In this document: in pieces, positions 54,126-61,771 of the stretch | Layout: the number at the start of each line of letters is the position of its first letter | How positions within the stretch are numbered: position 1 is the stretch's first letter | Source of the DNA: Prauserella salsuginis | Lineage (GTDB): Bacteria; Actinomycetota; Actinomycetes; Mycobacteriales; Pseudonocardiaceae | Length of the DNA stretch: 64,000 nt | Reading direction: 5' to 3' | Assembly: GCF_024648885.1 (NCBI RefSeq) | Contig: NZ_JANBBF010000014.1 | Coordinates: 186,001 to 250,000 of the forward strand | Made by a program: the position numbers and the translations under genes | Notes under the pieces: generated by a model | What the model saw: the letters and a program-made list of their open reading frames with translations, nothing else | Told to the model about the DNA's origin: nothing | Databases searched by the model: none

Positions 54126-55145
54126 CTATCGCACCTCGAAACGGGTTCGGGTGAGGAAGACGTTGTACGGACCCCACTGGGAGACGAGGTAGTAGACGTC
54201 GAAACCGCCGGACGGACCGGGAGCTTCGGCCGGCGTCCCGTCCAGCGACCAGGGATGCAGGAATCCGCCGTAGATCGCGGGATGTTCGTCGCCGGAGACG
54301 ACGACGTCGCCCTCGGTCCACGGGCCGGTCGGCGCGGGGGCGGTGCGGGCCACGATGCCGCGGCGTGGTTCGTCGAGGTGCAGCATCAGCCAGCGGCCGC
54401 AGCCTCGGTGACGGCCGACGGACATCTCCCCGACCGAGCCGTCGAACAGCGGTGCCGCTGCGCTCTCGTCACCGCGCCACCCGGATCCGTCCCAGTACTC
54501 GTACGCCCGCACCCGCAGCAGGTCCGAGGGGCGAACCCGGGCGAGATACGGCACGTCGCGGCGGCCGTTGGTCGTGCCGAACAGCAGGACGTACTCGTCG
54601 TCGCGGGCGAACGCGCCCACCTGGAACCTGCTGCGGCCGTCGCGGTTCGACCACCTCGCAGATCTCGGTCTGCGCCACGTGCATCCGTCGTCGCGGGACA
54701 CCGCGACACCCGCGTGGTTGGTACGCCAGTGGCCGGGCTCGCCCCACTCCCGCACCGACATGTAGTGCGCGTAGTGCACGCCGTCGACGGTGATCGCACC
54801 GTTCGGCACGACCGTCACCTCGCCCCTGCCCGACGGGATGACCTGCGCCGCTCCGCCGCCCGCCCGCGCCACGACGCCGTCCAACGGCAGCCCACCGGAG
54901 ACGTCGCGCGCGGTCGACCAGGCGAGCACGTTGCTGCGCCAGTCCGCCGAACCCGGACCGGCGCCGTGGCCGCCCCAACCCTGGCCGAAGGTGTCGCCGA
55001 ACAGGGCGAACACCCGGCCACCGCCGGCATCCCACAGGATGCCGAGGTCGGTCGCCGCGAGGGCGAACCTCGCGGCGGTGCGGTTCGCCGAGTCCGCCCC
55101 GGTCACCTTCGCGATCCGCTCGGTCTCCACGGGCCTGACGTCCAT
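54126..55145 (-). CDS. DUF4185 protein, possible endo-D-arabinanase-like beta-propeller
   Basis: A 339-residue protein with repeated beta-propeller-like blades: ATDLGILWDAGGGRVFALFG, FGDTFGQGWGG, GHWRTNHAGVAVSRDDGCTW, DDEYVLLFGTTNGRRDVPYL, GEMSVGRHRGCGRWLMLHLD and VYYLVSQWGPYNVFLTRTRF. These match the DUF4185 family. I recall that members of this family from mycobacteria have been shown to be endo-D-arabinanases (GH183), which would fit an organism with an arabinogalactan wall. No signal peptide is visible at the chosen start, which is unusual for a wall-degrading enzyme; an upstream start or cytoplasmic role is possible. Confidence 0.7.
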   Translation of the reverse strand: MDVRPVETERIAKVTGADSANRTAARFALAATDLGILWDAGGGRVFALFGDTFGQGWGGHGAGPGSADWRSNVLAWSTARDVSGGLPLDGVVARAGGGAAQVIPSGRGEVTVVPNGAITVDGVHYAHYMSVREWGEPGHWRTNHAGVAVSRDDGCTWRRPRSARWSNRDGRSRFQVGAFARDDEYVLLFGTTNGRRDVPYLARVRPSDLLRVRAYEYWDGSGWRGDESAAAPLFDGSVGEMSVGRHRGCGRWLMLHLDEPRRGIVARTAPAPTGPWTEGDVVVSGDEHPAIYGGFLHPWSLDGTPAEAPGPSGGFDVYYLVSQWGPYNVFLTRTRFEVR

Positions 55146-55265
55146 GCCGCGAACGTAGCGGCGACCCGGCCACCGCGCCCGTGTCGATCAGGCGGAACAC
55201 ACGCGGCCGTCGCGTTCGACACCTTCGATTCGGTTTCTCTCGCCGATCGGGTGACAATGCCGGGC

Positions 55266-56657
55266 ATGCGGCTGCGGCGAACGGCACTCGACTGCGACCT
55301 GTCCCCCGAGCAGGTCCTCACGGTGCTGGAACACCGCGCCCGCGACCACGCCCTGCCGGGACCGGCCGCGCTGACCGGAGACTGGTTCGGCTCCCGCGCG
55401 GTGCTCGCACCGTCGGTTCACCTCGATCCCGTCCCGGATCCCTCCGACGCGCTGGCCATGCCGGCCCGGCTTCCCGCCGGTACCGACGGTTCCGGCATCG
55501 CGGCGGCCGCCGACGACACGGGTGCGGTCGGCGGCGGCTGGTTCGGCTACCTGTCCTACGACCTGTCCGACCCCTCCCACCGCCGCGGCCCGTTGCCGCC
55601 CGCGGTGTGGGGCTGGGCAGGCCACGTGCTGCGCCTGGACGCCGAGGGCCGCTGGTGGTTCGAAGCCCTCGACGGCTCGCCGGGCGGCGACGCCGACGCC
55701 GGCGAGTTCCGGGATCTGCTCGCCGCCGCGGCCGCCGGAGCGCACCCGGCCGCGGCGCACACCTGGCACGCGACGTCGCTGCGCCGCCCACCGCGCGGCG
55801 ACCACGAACGCGCCGTCGCCGACTGCGTACGCGCCATCGCCGCCGGCGAGGTGTTCCAGGCCAACATCTGCACCCGGTTCACCGGCACCTTCGACGGTTC
55901 GCCGCTCGCACTGTTCACCGAGGGCACTCGCCGGCTGCACCCGGCCCGCGCCGCCTACCTCGCCGGAGAGTGGGGTGCGGCCGTGTCGATGTCGCCGGAG
56001 CTGTTCGTCGCCCGTCACGGCACAGCGGTGCGGTCGACACCGATCAAAGGCACCCGGCCCCGCCGCGGACCGCAGGACGACGCGGGAGCGCACCTGTTGC
56101 GCGAGTCGGTCAAGGACGTGGCCGAGAACGTGATGATCACCGACCTGGTGCGCAACGACCTGGGCCGGGTGTGCGAGATCGGCAGCGTGCGCGTGCCGGA
56201 ACTGCTCGCGGTCCGGCCGGCGCCGGGCGTGTGGCACCTCGACTCGACGGTTGTCGGCACCCTCACCGCGGGCGCCAACGACACGGCGCTGCTGCACGCG
56301 ACGTTCCCGCCCGGATCGGTCACGGGCGCGCCGAAGATCCGGGCACTCGACCTGATCGCCGAGCTCGAACCGGTCGCACGCGGGCTGTACACCGGTGCCG
56401 TCGGACTCGCCTCGCCGGTCGCGGGCACGGAGCTCAGCGTCGCGATCCGCACCTTCGAGATCGCGGCCGGTGAGGTGCACGTCGGCGTGGGCGGCGGCAT
56501 CACGGCCGATTCGGATCCCGGTGCCGAATGGCACGAATGCCTCGACAAGGCGGCGCCCCTGGAAACGCTGCTCGCCACCCCTCCCGGCGATGACGCGGGT
56601 GCCGGTGGTGCGGCGCCGTCGCGTCAGTCCGGCCGCGCGGCCACGACGGCGTCGTAG
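55266..56657 (+). CDS. pabB: aminodeoxychorismate synthase component I
   Basis: A 463-residue chorismate-binding enzyme for p-aminobenzoate (folate) synthesis. The C-terminal catalytic domain (about 185-445) has GEVFQANICTRFTGTF, the active-site Lys motif STPIKGTRPRRGP (PIKGT distinguishes ADC synthase from anthranilate synthase PIAGT), AENVMITDLVRNDLGRVCEI, FPPGSVTGAPKIRALDLI and GVGGGITADSDPGAEW. The N-terminal part is the usual beta-domain. No glutamine amidotransferase partner is adjacent. ATG 55266 is chosen; ATG 55257 is possible. Its 3' end overlaps the convergent rsmI gene by 34 bases. Confidence 0.93.
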   Translation: MRLRRTALDCDLSPEQVLTVLEHRARDHALPGPAALTGDWFGSRAVLAPSVHLDPVPDPSDALAMPARLPAGTDGSGIAAAADDTGAVGGGWFGYLSYDLSDPSHRRGPLPPAVWGWAGHVLRLDAEGRWWFEALDGSPGGDADAGEFRDLLAAAAAGAHPAAAHTWHATSLRRPPRGDHERAVADCVRAIAAGEVFQANICTRFTGTFDGSPLALFTEGTRRLHPARAAYLAGEWGAAVSMSPELFVARHGTAVRSTPIKGTRPRRGPQDDAGAHLLRESVKDVAENVMITDLVRNDLGRVCEIGSVRVPELLAVRPAPGVWHLDSTVVGTLTAGANDTALLHATFPPGSVTGAPKIRALDLIAELEPVARGLYTGAVGLASPVAGTELSVAIRTFEIAAGEVHVGVGGGITADSDPGAEWHECLDKAAPLETLLATPPGDDAGAGGAAPSRQSGRAATTAS

Positions 56658-57451
56658 AGCTCCTTCTTCGACACGCCAGTCTCCTTCGCGACCTCCGCGG
56701 CGACCGCCTTGAGCCGTTCGCCCGCCTCGACCCGCCGCGTCACCTCACCGACCAGGTCGGCGACGCTCACGTCGCGCGGCGCGGCCCCCGCCAGCACCAC
56801 GGTGATCTCGCCGCGCACCCCGTCGGCGGCCCACTCGGCCAGCTCGCCCAGCGTGCCGCGGCGCACCTGCTCGTACGTCTTGGTCAGCTCACGGCACACG
56901 GCCGCGCGACGGTCGGCGCCCAGTCGCGCCGCCGCATCCGCCAGGAGCGAAGCCAGCCGGTGCGGCGATTCGAAGAACACGGTCGTCCGCTTCTCCTCGG
57001 CGAGCTCGGCGAACCAGCGCGCACGTTCACCCGGCTTGCGTGGCGCGAAGCCGTCGAAGCAGAAGCGGTCGGGCGCGAGCCCGGACAACGCCAGCGCCGT
57101 GGTCACCGCCGACGGTCCCGGTACGCAGCTGACGGGCAGGTCCTCCTCGGCACACGCCGCCACCAGACGGAACCCGGGATCGGACACACTCGGCATCCCG
57201 GCGTCCGTCACGAGCACGACCGTGTCGCCCTCGCGGACGGCGTCGAGCAGCTTCGGCAACCGCGCGCTCTCGACGTCCTCGTAGAAGCTGACGACCTTGG
57301 CCGCCGGTGCGACGTCCAGTGCCGTGGCCAGCGATCGCAGCCGGCGGGTGTCCTCGGCGGCGATGACGTCGGCGGTCCGCAGCGCCTCCGCGAGACGGGG
57401 GCTGGCGTCACTGCGGTCGCCGAGCGGCGTTCCGGCGAGGATCAACGGCAT
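56624..57451 (-). CDS. rsmI: 16S rRNA (cytidine1402-2'-O)-methyltransferase
   Basis: A 275-residue tetrapyrrole-methylase-fold enzyme that 2'-O-methylates C1402 in the decoding centre of 16S rRNA. It shows PLILAGTPLGDRSDASPRLA, VIAAEDTRRLRSLATALDV, VVLVTDAGMPSVSDPGFRLV and CVPGPSAVTTALALSGLAPD, then FDGFAPRKPGERARWFAEL, all characteristic of RsmI. The C-terminal RsmI HTH-like region is present. It is divergent from pmt with 233 bases between them, the arrangement I recall from mycobacteria (Rv1002c/Rv1003). Confidence 0.95.
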   Translation of the reverse strand: MPLILAGTPLGDRSDASPRLAEALRTADVIAAEDTRRLRSLATALDVAPAAKVVSFYEDVESARLPKLLDAVREGDTVVLVTDAGMPSVSDPGFRLVAACAEEDLPVSCVPGPSAVTTALALSGLAPDRFCFDGFAPRKPGERARWFAELAEEKRTTVFFESPHRLASLLADAAARLGADRRAAVCRELTKTYEQVRRGTLGELAEWAADGVRGEITVVLAGAAPRDVSVADLVGEVTRRVEAGERLKAVAAEVAKETGVSKKELYDAVVAARPD

Positions 57452-57670
57452 GCCGCGAGGCTATCCGGCGCCCGCCACCACCGATGCGCGATCCCCGACC
57501 GATGGTGCGATTCGGCGTCGTCGCACGCGCGAAGGGAAGATTCGGGCCTCCCGCCCGACCACCGCCCCTCAAGGACGCGCTGACGCGTGACTGTGCCTGA
57601 ACGCCCCGAAGCGCCCTTGGGGGCGCGTCGGCCCCGCCACGGGCTGCACGGGGTTTCACATCGCCGCCCG

Positions 57671-57676
57671 TAAGAT
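57671..57676 (+). promoter_or_regulatory. -10-like hexamer close to pmt start
   Basis: TAAGAT ends 8 bases before the GTG start of pmt, the spacing expected for a transcript that begins at or next to the start codon (leaderless), common in actinobacteria. No Shine-Dalgarno is seen. Confidence 0.45.
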
Positions 57677-57684
57677 CGGCCTCC

Positions 57685-59241
57685 GTGACCGCCGTACTGC
57701 CGCGACCGCGCCGCGCCGGAACCGGTCCGGCCGGGCAGCCGCCGTCGGACCGCGAGGCCGCGCTGCTCGGCACGCCGATGCCGGTCGACCGCATGCGCGC
57801 GCTGTGGGTCACGCTCGTCATCACCACGATCGGCGGCGTCCTGCGCCTGTGGAACCTCGGCCACCCCACCGACGGCGGTTCGCCGGTCTTCGACGAGAAG
57901 CACTACGTCCCGCAGGCGTGGCAGATGCTGCGCAACGGCGGTTACGAGGACAACTACGGCTACGAACTCGTCGTCCACCCGCCACTGGCGAAACAGCTCA
58001 TGGCGGCCGGCGAGTGGCTGCTGGGCTACAACGGCTGGGGCTGGCGGCTCACGGCGGCCGTCGCGGGCACGCTGATCATCCTGCTGGTCATCCGCATCGC
58101 CCGGCGGCTGACCCGGTCCACGCTGCTCGGCGCGGTCGCCGGGGTCCTCGTCATCTGCGACGGTGTGCTGCACCTGCAGTCGCGCATGGGGATGCTCGAC
58201 ATCTTCCAGGCGCTGTTCGTCGTCGCTGCGTTCGCCTGCGTCCTCCTCGACCGCGACCAGGTCCGCGAGCGCCTCGCCACGGCCGCCGGCGAGGGCTGGG
58301 CCTGGAACACCCCGTTCGGGCCGCGACTCGGTTTCCGCTGGTGGCGGTTCGGCGCCGGCGTGATGCTCGGACTGGCGACGGGCATCAAGTGGTCGGGCAT
58401 GTACTGGGTGATCGCGTTCGGCCTGCTGACGATCGCGTTCGACGTCGCCGCCCGCCGTACCGCCGGCATCGCCCGGCCGTGGGTGGGCATGCTGCGCCGC
58501 GATCTCGCGCCGGCGCTGTGGAGCATCGGCGTGATCTCGGTGCTGGTCTACCTGTCCACGTGGTGGGCGTGGTTCGCGAGCGAAACGGCCACCGACCGGC
58601 ACTACGCCGAGATCAGCGGCGACGGTTCGCTGGCCTTCCTGCCTGGCGCCCTGCGCGAACTGGTGCTGTACACGCTGAACGTCCTCGACTTCCACAGCAG
58701 CCTGGCCACACCGGACGGCGATCCGCACCCGTGGGAGTCCAAGCCGTGGACGTGGCCGATGGGCCTGCGCCCGATGCTGTACCACCACGAGTCCGGCAAC
58801 CAGATCGACGGCTGCGGGCAGAGCGACTGTGTTCAGGCGACGATGCTCATCGGCACCCCGGCGATGTGGTGGCTCGCGTTGCCGGTGCTCGGCTGGGGAC
58901 TGTGGCGGACGGTCTTCCGCGCCGACTGGCGCTACGCCGCCGTGCTCGTCGGCTACGCCGCTGGGCTGCTGCCGTGGTTCGTGAACCTCGACCGGCAGAT
59001 GTACTTCTTCTACGCCACCCCGCTGGCGCCGTTCCTGATCCTCGGGCTCACGCTGGTGCTCGGCCACCTGCTGGGCCGCGCGAAGGCGAGTTTCGAACGC
59101 CGCGGCACGGGACTGCTCGTGGTGTCGCTGTACACCGGCCTGGTGGTGGCGAACTTCGTCTGGCTGTGGCCGATCCTCGTCGGCGAACCGATCACTCCGG
59201 AGCGGTGGAACGCGGAGCTGTGGCTCCCGTCGTGGCGGTGA
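57685..59241 (+). CDS. pmt: dolichyl-phosphate-mannose-type protein mannosyltransferase (GT39)
   Basis: A 518-residue polytopic GT39 enzyme that transfers mannose from polyprenyl-phosphate-mannose to Ser/Thr of exported proteins. The first luminal loop has the catalytic acid pair in GGSPVFDEKHYVPQAWQM (Asp-Glu) and HPPLAKQLMAAGEWLLGYNG. TATGIKWSG-like LATGIKWSGMYWVIAFG follows, and ESKPWTWPMGLRPMLYHHES is the Pmt family loop. About ten membrane helices are visible. GTG 57685 is the start, apparently leaderless. The 3' end overlaps the convergent YhhN gene by 50 bases. Substrates are probably lipoproteins and wall proteins. Confidence 0.95.
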   Translation: MTAVLPRPRRAGTGPAGQPPSDREAALLGTPMPVDRMRALWVTLVITTIGGVLRLWNLGHPTDGGSPVFDEKHYVPQAWQMLRNGGYEDNYGYELVVHPPLAKQLMAAGEWLLGYNGWGWRLTAAVAGTLIILLVIRIARRLTRSTLLGAVAGVLVICDGVLHLQSRMGMLDIFQALFVVAAFACVLLDRDQVRERLATAAGEGWAWNTPFGPRLGFRWWRFGAGVMLGLATGIKWSGMYWVIAFGLLTIAFDVAARRTAGIARPWVGMLRRDLAPALWSIGVISVLVYLSTWWAWFASETATDRHYAEISGDGSLAFLPGALRELVLYTLNVLDFHSSLATPDGDPHPWESKPWTWPMGLRPMLYHHESGNQIDGCGQSDCVQATMLIGTPAMWWLALPVLGWGLWRTVFRADWRYAAVLVGYAAGLLPWFVNLDRQMYFFYATPLAPFLILGLTLVLGHLLGRAKASFERRGTGLLVVSLYTGLVVANFVWLWPILVGEPITPERWNAELWLPSWR

Positions 59242-59911
59242 CGCCGCCTGCGCGGACCGCGCCGACGGCCAGCAACGCCTGGCCCGCCAGATAGGTGAGC
59301 ATCACCCAGAAGCCCGGCGCGGGCGGGTCGTACCAGTCGGCGAACGCACCCAGCGCGATGAGCCCGTCCGACACGAAGAACACCGCACCGCCGAGCCCGG
59401 CGAGCGTGCCCACCCCGGTGGCGAGCACCGCCATCGCCGTCAGGCAGAGGCCGTAGATCGCGACCGGGACGAGCATCCCGCCCGCGCCCGGTGCGCACAG
59501 TCCGAACAGCACGCCGAACGCGACGACGTAGCCCGTCACGGCCGGGGTGCGCAGCAGCGACGCGTGCCGGTACGGCCAGAACGCGACGATGTACGTGACC
59601 TGGGCCAGCAGGAATCCGCCGACCATGGCCAGGAACGCAGCGTCCCCCGTGAACGCCGCGGGCAGCGTGTCGCCGAGCCACGACAGCGCCAGCGCCGCCA
59701 CCACGAGCCGCACCAGCCTCGTGCGTTCGGGAGCCGCGCACCACAACCAGCCGGCGAGCAGCGGCATGAGCAGCACCTGCGTCGGCCTTGACAACCAACC
59801 GGGACCGGTGAGCTGCACGACGAGGTGCACCACACCGATCGCGGCGTACGTACCGGCAAGTACCGCGGACGGCCCTACGGCGCCCCGGGGAGCGGCCGAG
59901 GACCGGTTCAC
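59192..59911 (-). CDS. YhhN/lysoplasmalogenase-like membrane protein
   Basis: A 239-residue protein with about eight hydrophobic segments. It has PTQVLLMPLLAGWLWCA, ALALSWLGDTLPAAF, LVGGFLLAQ-like MVGGFLLAQVTYIVAFWPYR and GAVFFVSDGLIALGAFADWY, where LSWLGD and VSDGLIA carry the conserved aspartates of the YhhN family. Eukaryotic TMEM86 relatives hydrolyse the vinyl ether of lysoplasmalogens; in bacteria the activity is less clear. GTG 59911 overlaps the stop of the Ser/Thr kinase gene (GTGA), so the two are translationally coupled. Its end overlaps pmt in the opposite direction. Confidence 0.85.
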   Translation of the reverse strand: MNRSSAAPRGAVGPSAVLAGTYAAIGVVHLVVQLTGPGWLSRPTQVLLMPLLAGWLWCAAPERTRLVRLVVAALALSWLGDTLPAAFTGDAAFLAMVGGFLLAQVTYIVAFWPYRHASLLRTPAVTGYVVAFGVLFGLCAPGAGGMLVPVAIYGLCLTAMAVLATGVGTLAGLGGAVFFVSDGLIALGAFADWYDPPAPGFWVMLTYLAGQALLAVGAVRAGGVTATTGATAPRSTAPE

Positions 59912-61581
59912 TGCGAACGCGGCACGATCTGCGTGACCGGACCGTCGGCGGACGAGCCGATCCGCGAGAGCCAGCCACCGATCTCCCGTTCCACGGCGGC
60001 GAGCGTCGGCCGGTTCCGAGGTTGTGGGTCCAGCGAGGCGCGCAGCAGCCGGGCGTGCACGCTCTGCCGGGGAAGGTGGCTCGCCGGTTCGGCGCGGGCG
60101 GCGGCCATCAGCGCGGCCATCGGCGTTTCGCGGGTGCCGCGGGGCGGATGCCCGGACAGCGCGTAGCTGACGGTGGCGGCGAGCTGCCAGGCGTCCGATG
60201 CGGGAGTCGCGGTCGACCCCTCGGCGATCTCGGGGGCGGTGTAGTCCGGGGTGCCGATCATCATGCCGGTGGCCGTCAGCTTGGCGTCATCCTTGCTGCG
60301 GGCGATCCCGAAGTCGATCAGGTGCGGCATGCCCTGCGGGTCGAGGATGACGTTCGAGGGCTTCATGTCGCGATGCAGCACCTCCTGCTCGTGCGCGGCC
60401 GACAACGCACCCGCGAGCGTGGCCCACAGCCTGCCCGCGGACATGTCGTCGAGCCCGCCGCCGTTGTCGACGGTGTCGGCCAGCGACCGGCCTTCGAGGT
60501 ACTCCATGACCAACGCCATGCCGTCGTGTTCCTCGACGAGGTCGTAGACACGCACGCAGTTCGGGTGCGACAGCATCGCCAGCGCGCGGGCCTCGCGCCG
60601 CATGCGCTCCTCGGTCTCCTGGTCGGTGACGTGGGCGATCTTCAGCGCGACCGTGCGGCCGAGCTGCGTGTCGCGCGCCTGCCACACCGTGCCGAACCCG
60701 CCCTGGCCGAGCCTGCGGATCCGTTCGAACCGGCCGTCCGAACCGGTCGACGCCGCGGGCGGGACGGCGGCCGCGGCGACGGGAGGAGGCGACGGTGCGA
60801 CTGCCGTGGGCGCGTACTGGCGCTCCGGTTCGGGCTCGGGGCGCCGCGGCGGCTCGGGACGCGGTGCCGGCCGCGGTTCCGGCGGGGCGTCGGACCGCTG
60901 GATGGTCGACCAGCTGGGCGCGCCGACGATCGCCACCGGGATGATCCCGAGGATGACGGCGGGCAGGAAGCCCAGCCACAGGTGGACGGCCGTGTTGGCC
61001 TCGACACCGGCCGACAGCAGGACGAACGCGAGGTACGAGCCCCAGATGAACCGGCCCGGCCACTTCGGCCCGCGCCGCAGCGCGACCCGGCCCAGCAGCA
61101 TGACCGCGAGCAGCGTCAGGATCGGCAGCCCGACGAGGCCGCCGAGGTAGTAGCCGTACGCCAGGGAGTCCCCGGAGGGGTAGAACAGCGTCTCGTAGAC
61201 GTTCTGGCCGCCCCCGAGGTATTCGGTCTGCGGGCCGACGAAGCAGTACTCCTGGGACAGGTTCGCGACGTCGGTCTGGGTGAGCCCGCCGGTGCCGCCC
61301 GCGAAGACGTCGCGGAAGATGCCCGAGATGCCCGTCGCAAGCAGCCACGGCATCACCAGCACCGTGACCACGGCGATCGCGCCGATCGCGATCAGCGGCG
61401 CCCCGGTGTAGCGGTTGCCCGTGAACTTGCGGACGATCGCGATGACCAGCGCACCGAACACGGGCCACAGGCCCATGAGCAGGCCGGCCATGCTGGTGGC
61501 CCACACCCAGTCGCCGGGGCAGAACCCGGGCTGGAAGATCCGGTACGCCAGCGACAACAACGAGCCAGCGATCGATTCCAC
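59908..61581 (-). CDS. membrane Ser/Thr protein kinase with C-terminal kinase domain
   Basis: A 557-residue kinase of unusual layout. Five hydrophobic segments occupy residues 27-222, with an extracytoplasmic-like loop (about 95-140) holding Cys113 and Tyr/Gly-rich sequence. A Pro-rich linker (230-280) leads to a Hanks-type kinase at about 285-545: LGQGGFGTVW loop, catalytic Lys314 in VALKIA, HRDMKPSN with Asp405, DFG at 423-425 and TAPEIAEG. All catalytic residues are present. Actinobacterial Pkn proteins normally have the kinase at the N-terminus and sensor outside at the C-terminus; here the order is reversed. GTG 61581 follows AAGGAG. It is coupled to the YhhN gene. Confidence 0.9.
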   Translation of the reverse strand: MESIAGSLLSLAYRIFQPGFCPGDWVWATSMAGLLMGLWPVFGALVIAIVRKFTGNRYTGAPLIAIGAIAVVTVLVMPWLLATGISGIFRDVFAGGTGGLTQTDVANLSQEYCFVGPQTEYLGGGQNVYETLFYPSGDSLAYGYYLGGLVGLPILTLLAVMLLGRVALRRGPKWPGRFIWGSYLAFVLLSAGVEANTAVHLWLGFLPAVILGIIPVAIVGAPSWSTIQRSDAPPEPRPAPRPEPPRRPEPEPERQYAPTAVAPSPPPVAAAAVPPAASTGSDGRFERIRRLGQGGFGTVWQARDTQLGRTVALKIAHVTDQETEERMRREARALAMLSHPNCVRVYDLVEEHDGMALVMEYLEGRSLADTVDNGGGLDDMSAGRLWATLAGALSAAHEQEVLHRDMKPSNVILDPQGMPHLIDFGIARSKDDAKLTATGMMIGTPDYTAPEIAEGSTATPASDAWQLAATVSYALSGHPPRGTRETPMAALMAAARAEPASHLPRQSVHARLLRASLDPQPRNRPTLAAVEREIGGWLSRIGSSADGPVTQIVPRSQ

Positions 61582-61771
61582 CTCTCGCTCCTTCGTGCGT
61601 GTCGCTGATGACGTGTGCTCGGCCCCGGGCGGCGGCCGGTCCACACAGTATGTCGACCGCCGTCGGTGTGGACGCATCCGCCTCACTCCGCGTTGCTCTA
61701 GTGCAGCGCAGGTGCAACGTCCTACGGTCAACACTCACCGGACTCAGCGCAGAGCACGAAGGAGAGCCGCG

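Noticed and set aside
61691-61719. CGTTGC/GCAACG inverted repeat upstream of the acyl-CoA synthetase
   Set aside because: Only 6-base arms with a 15-base spacer; too weak to call an operator without comparison.
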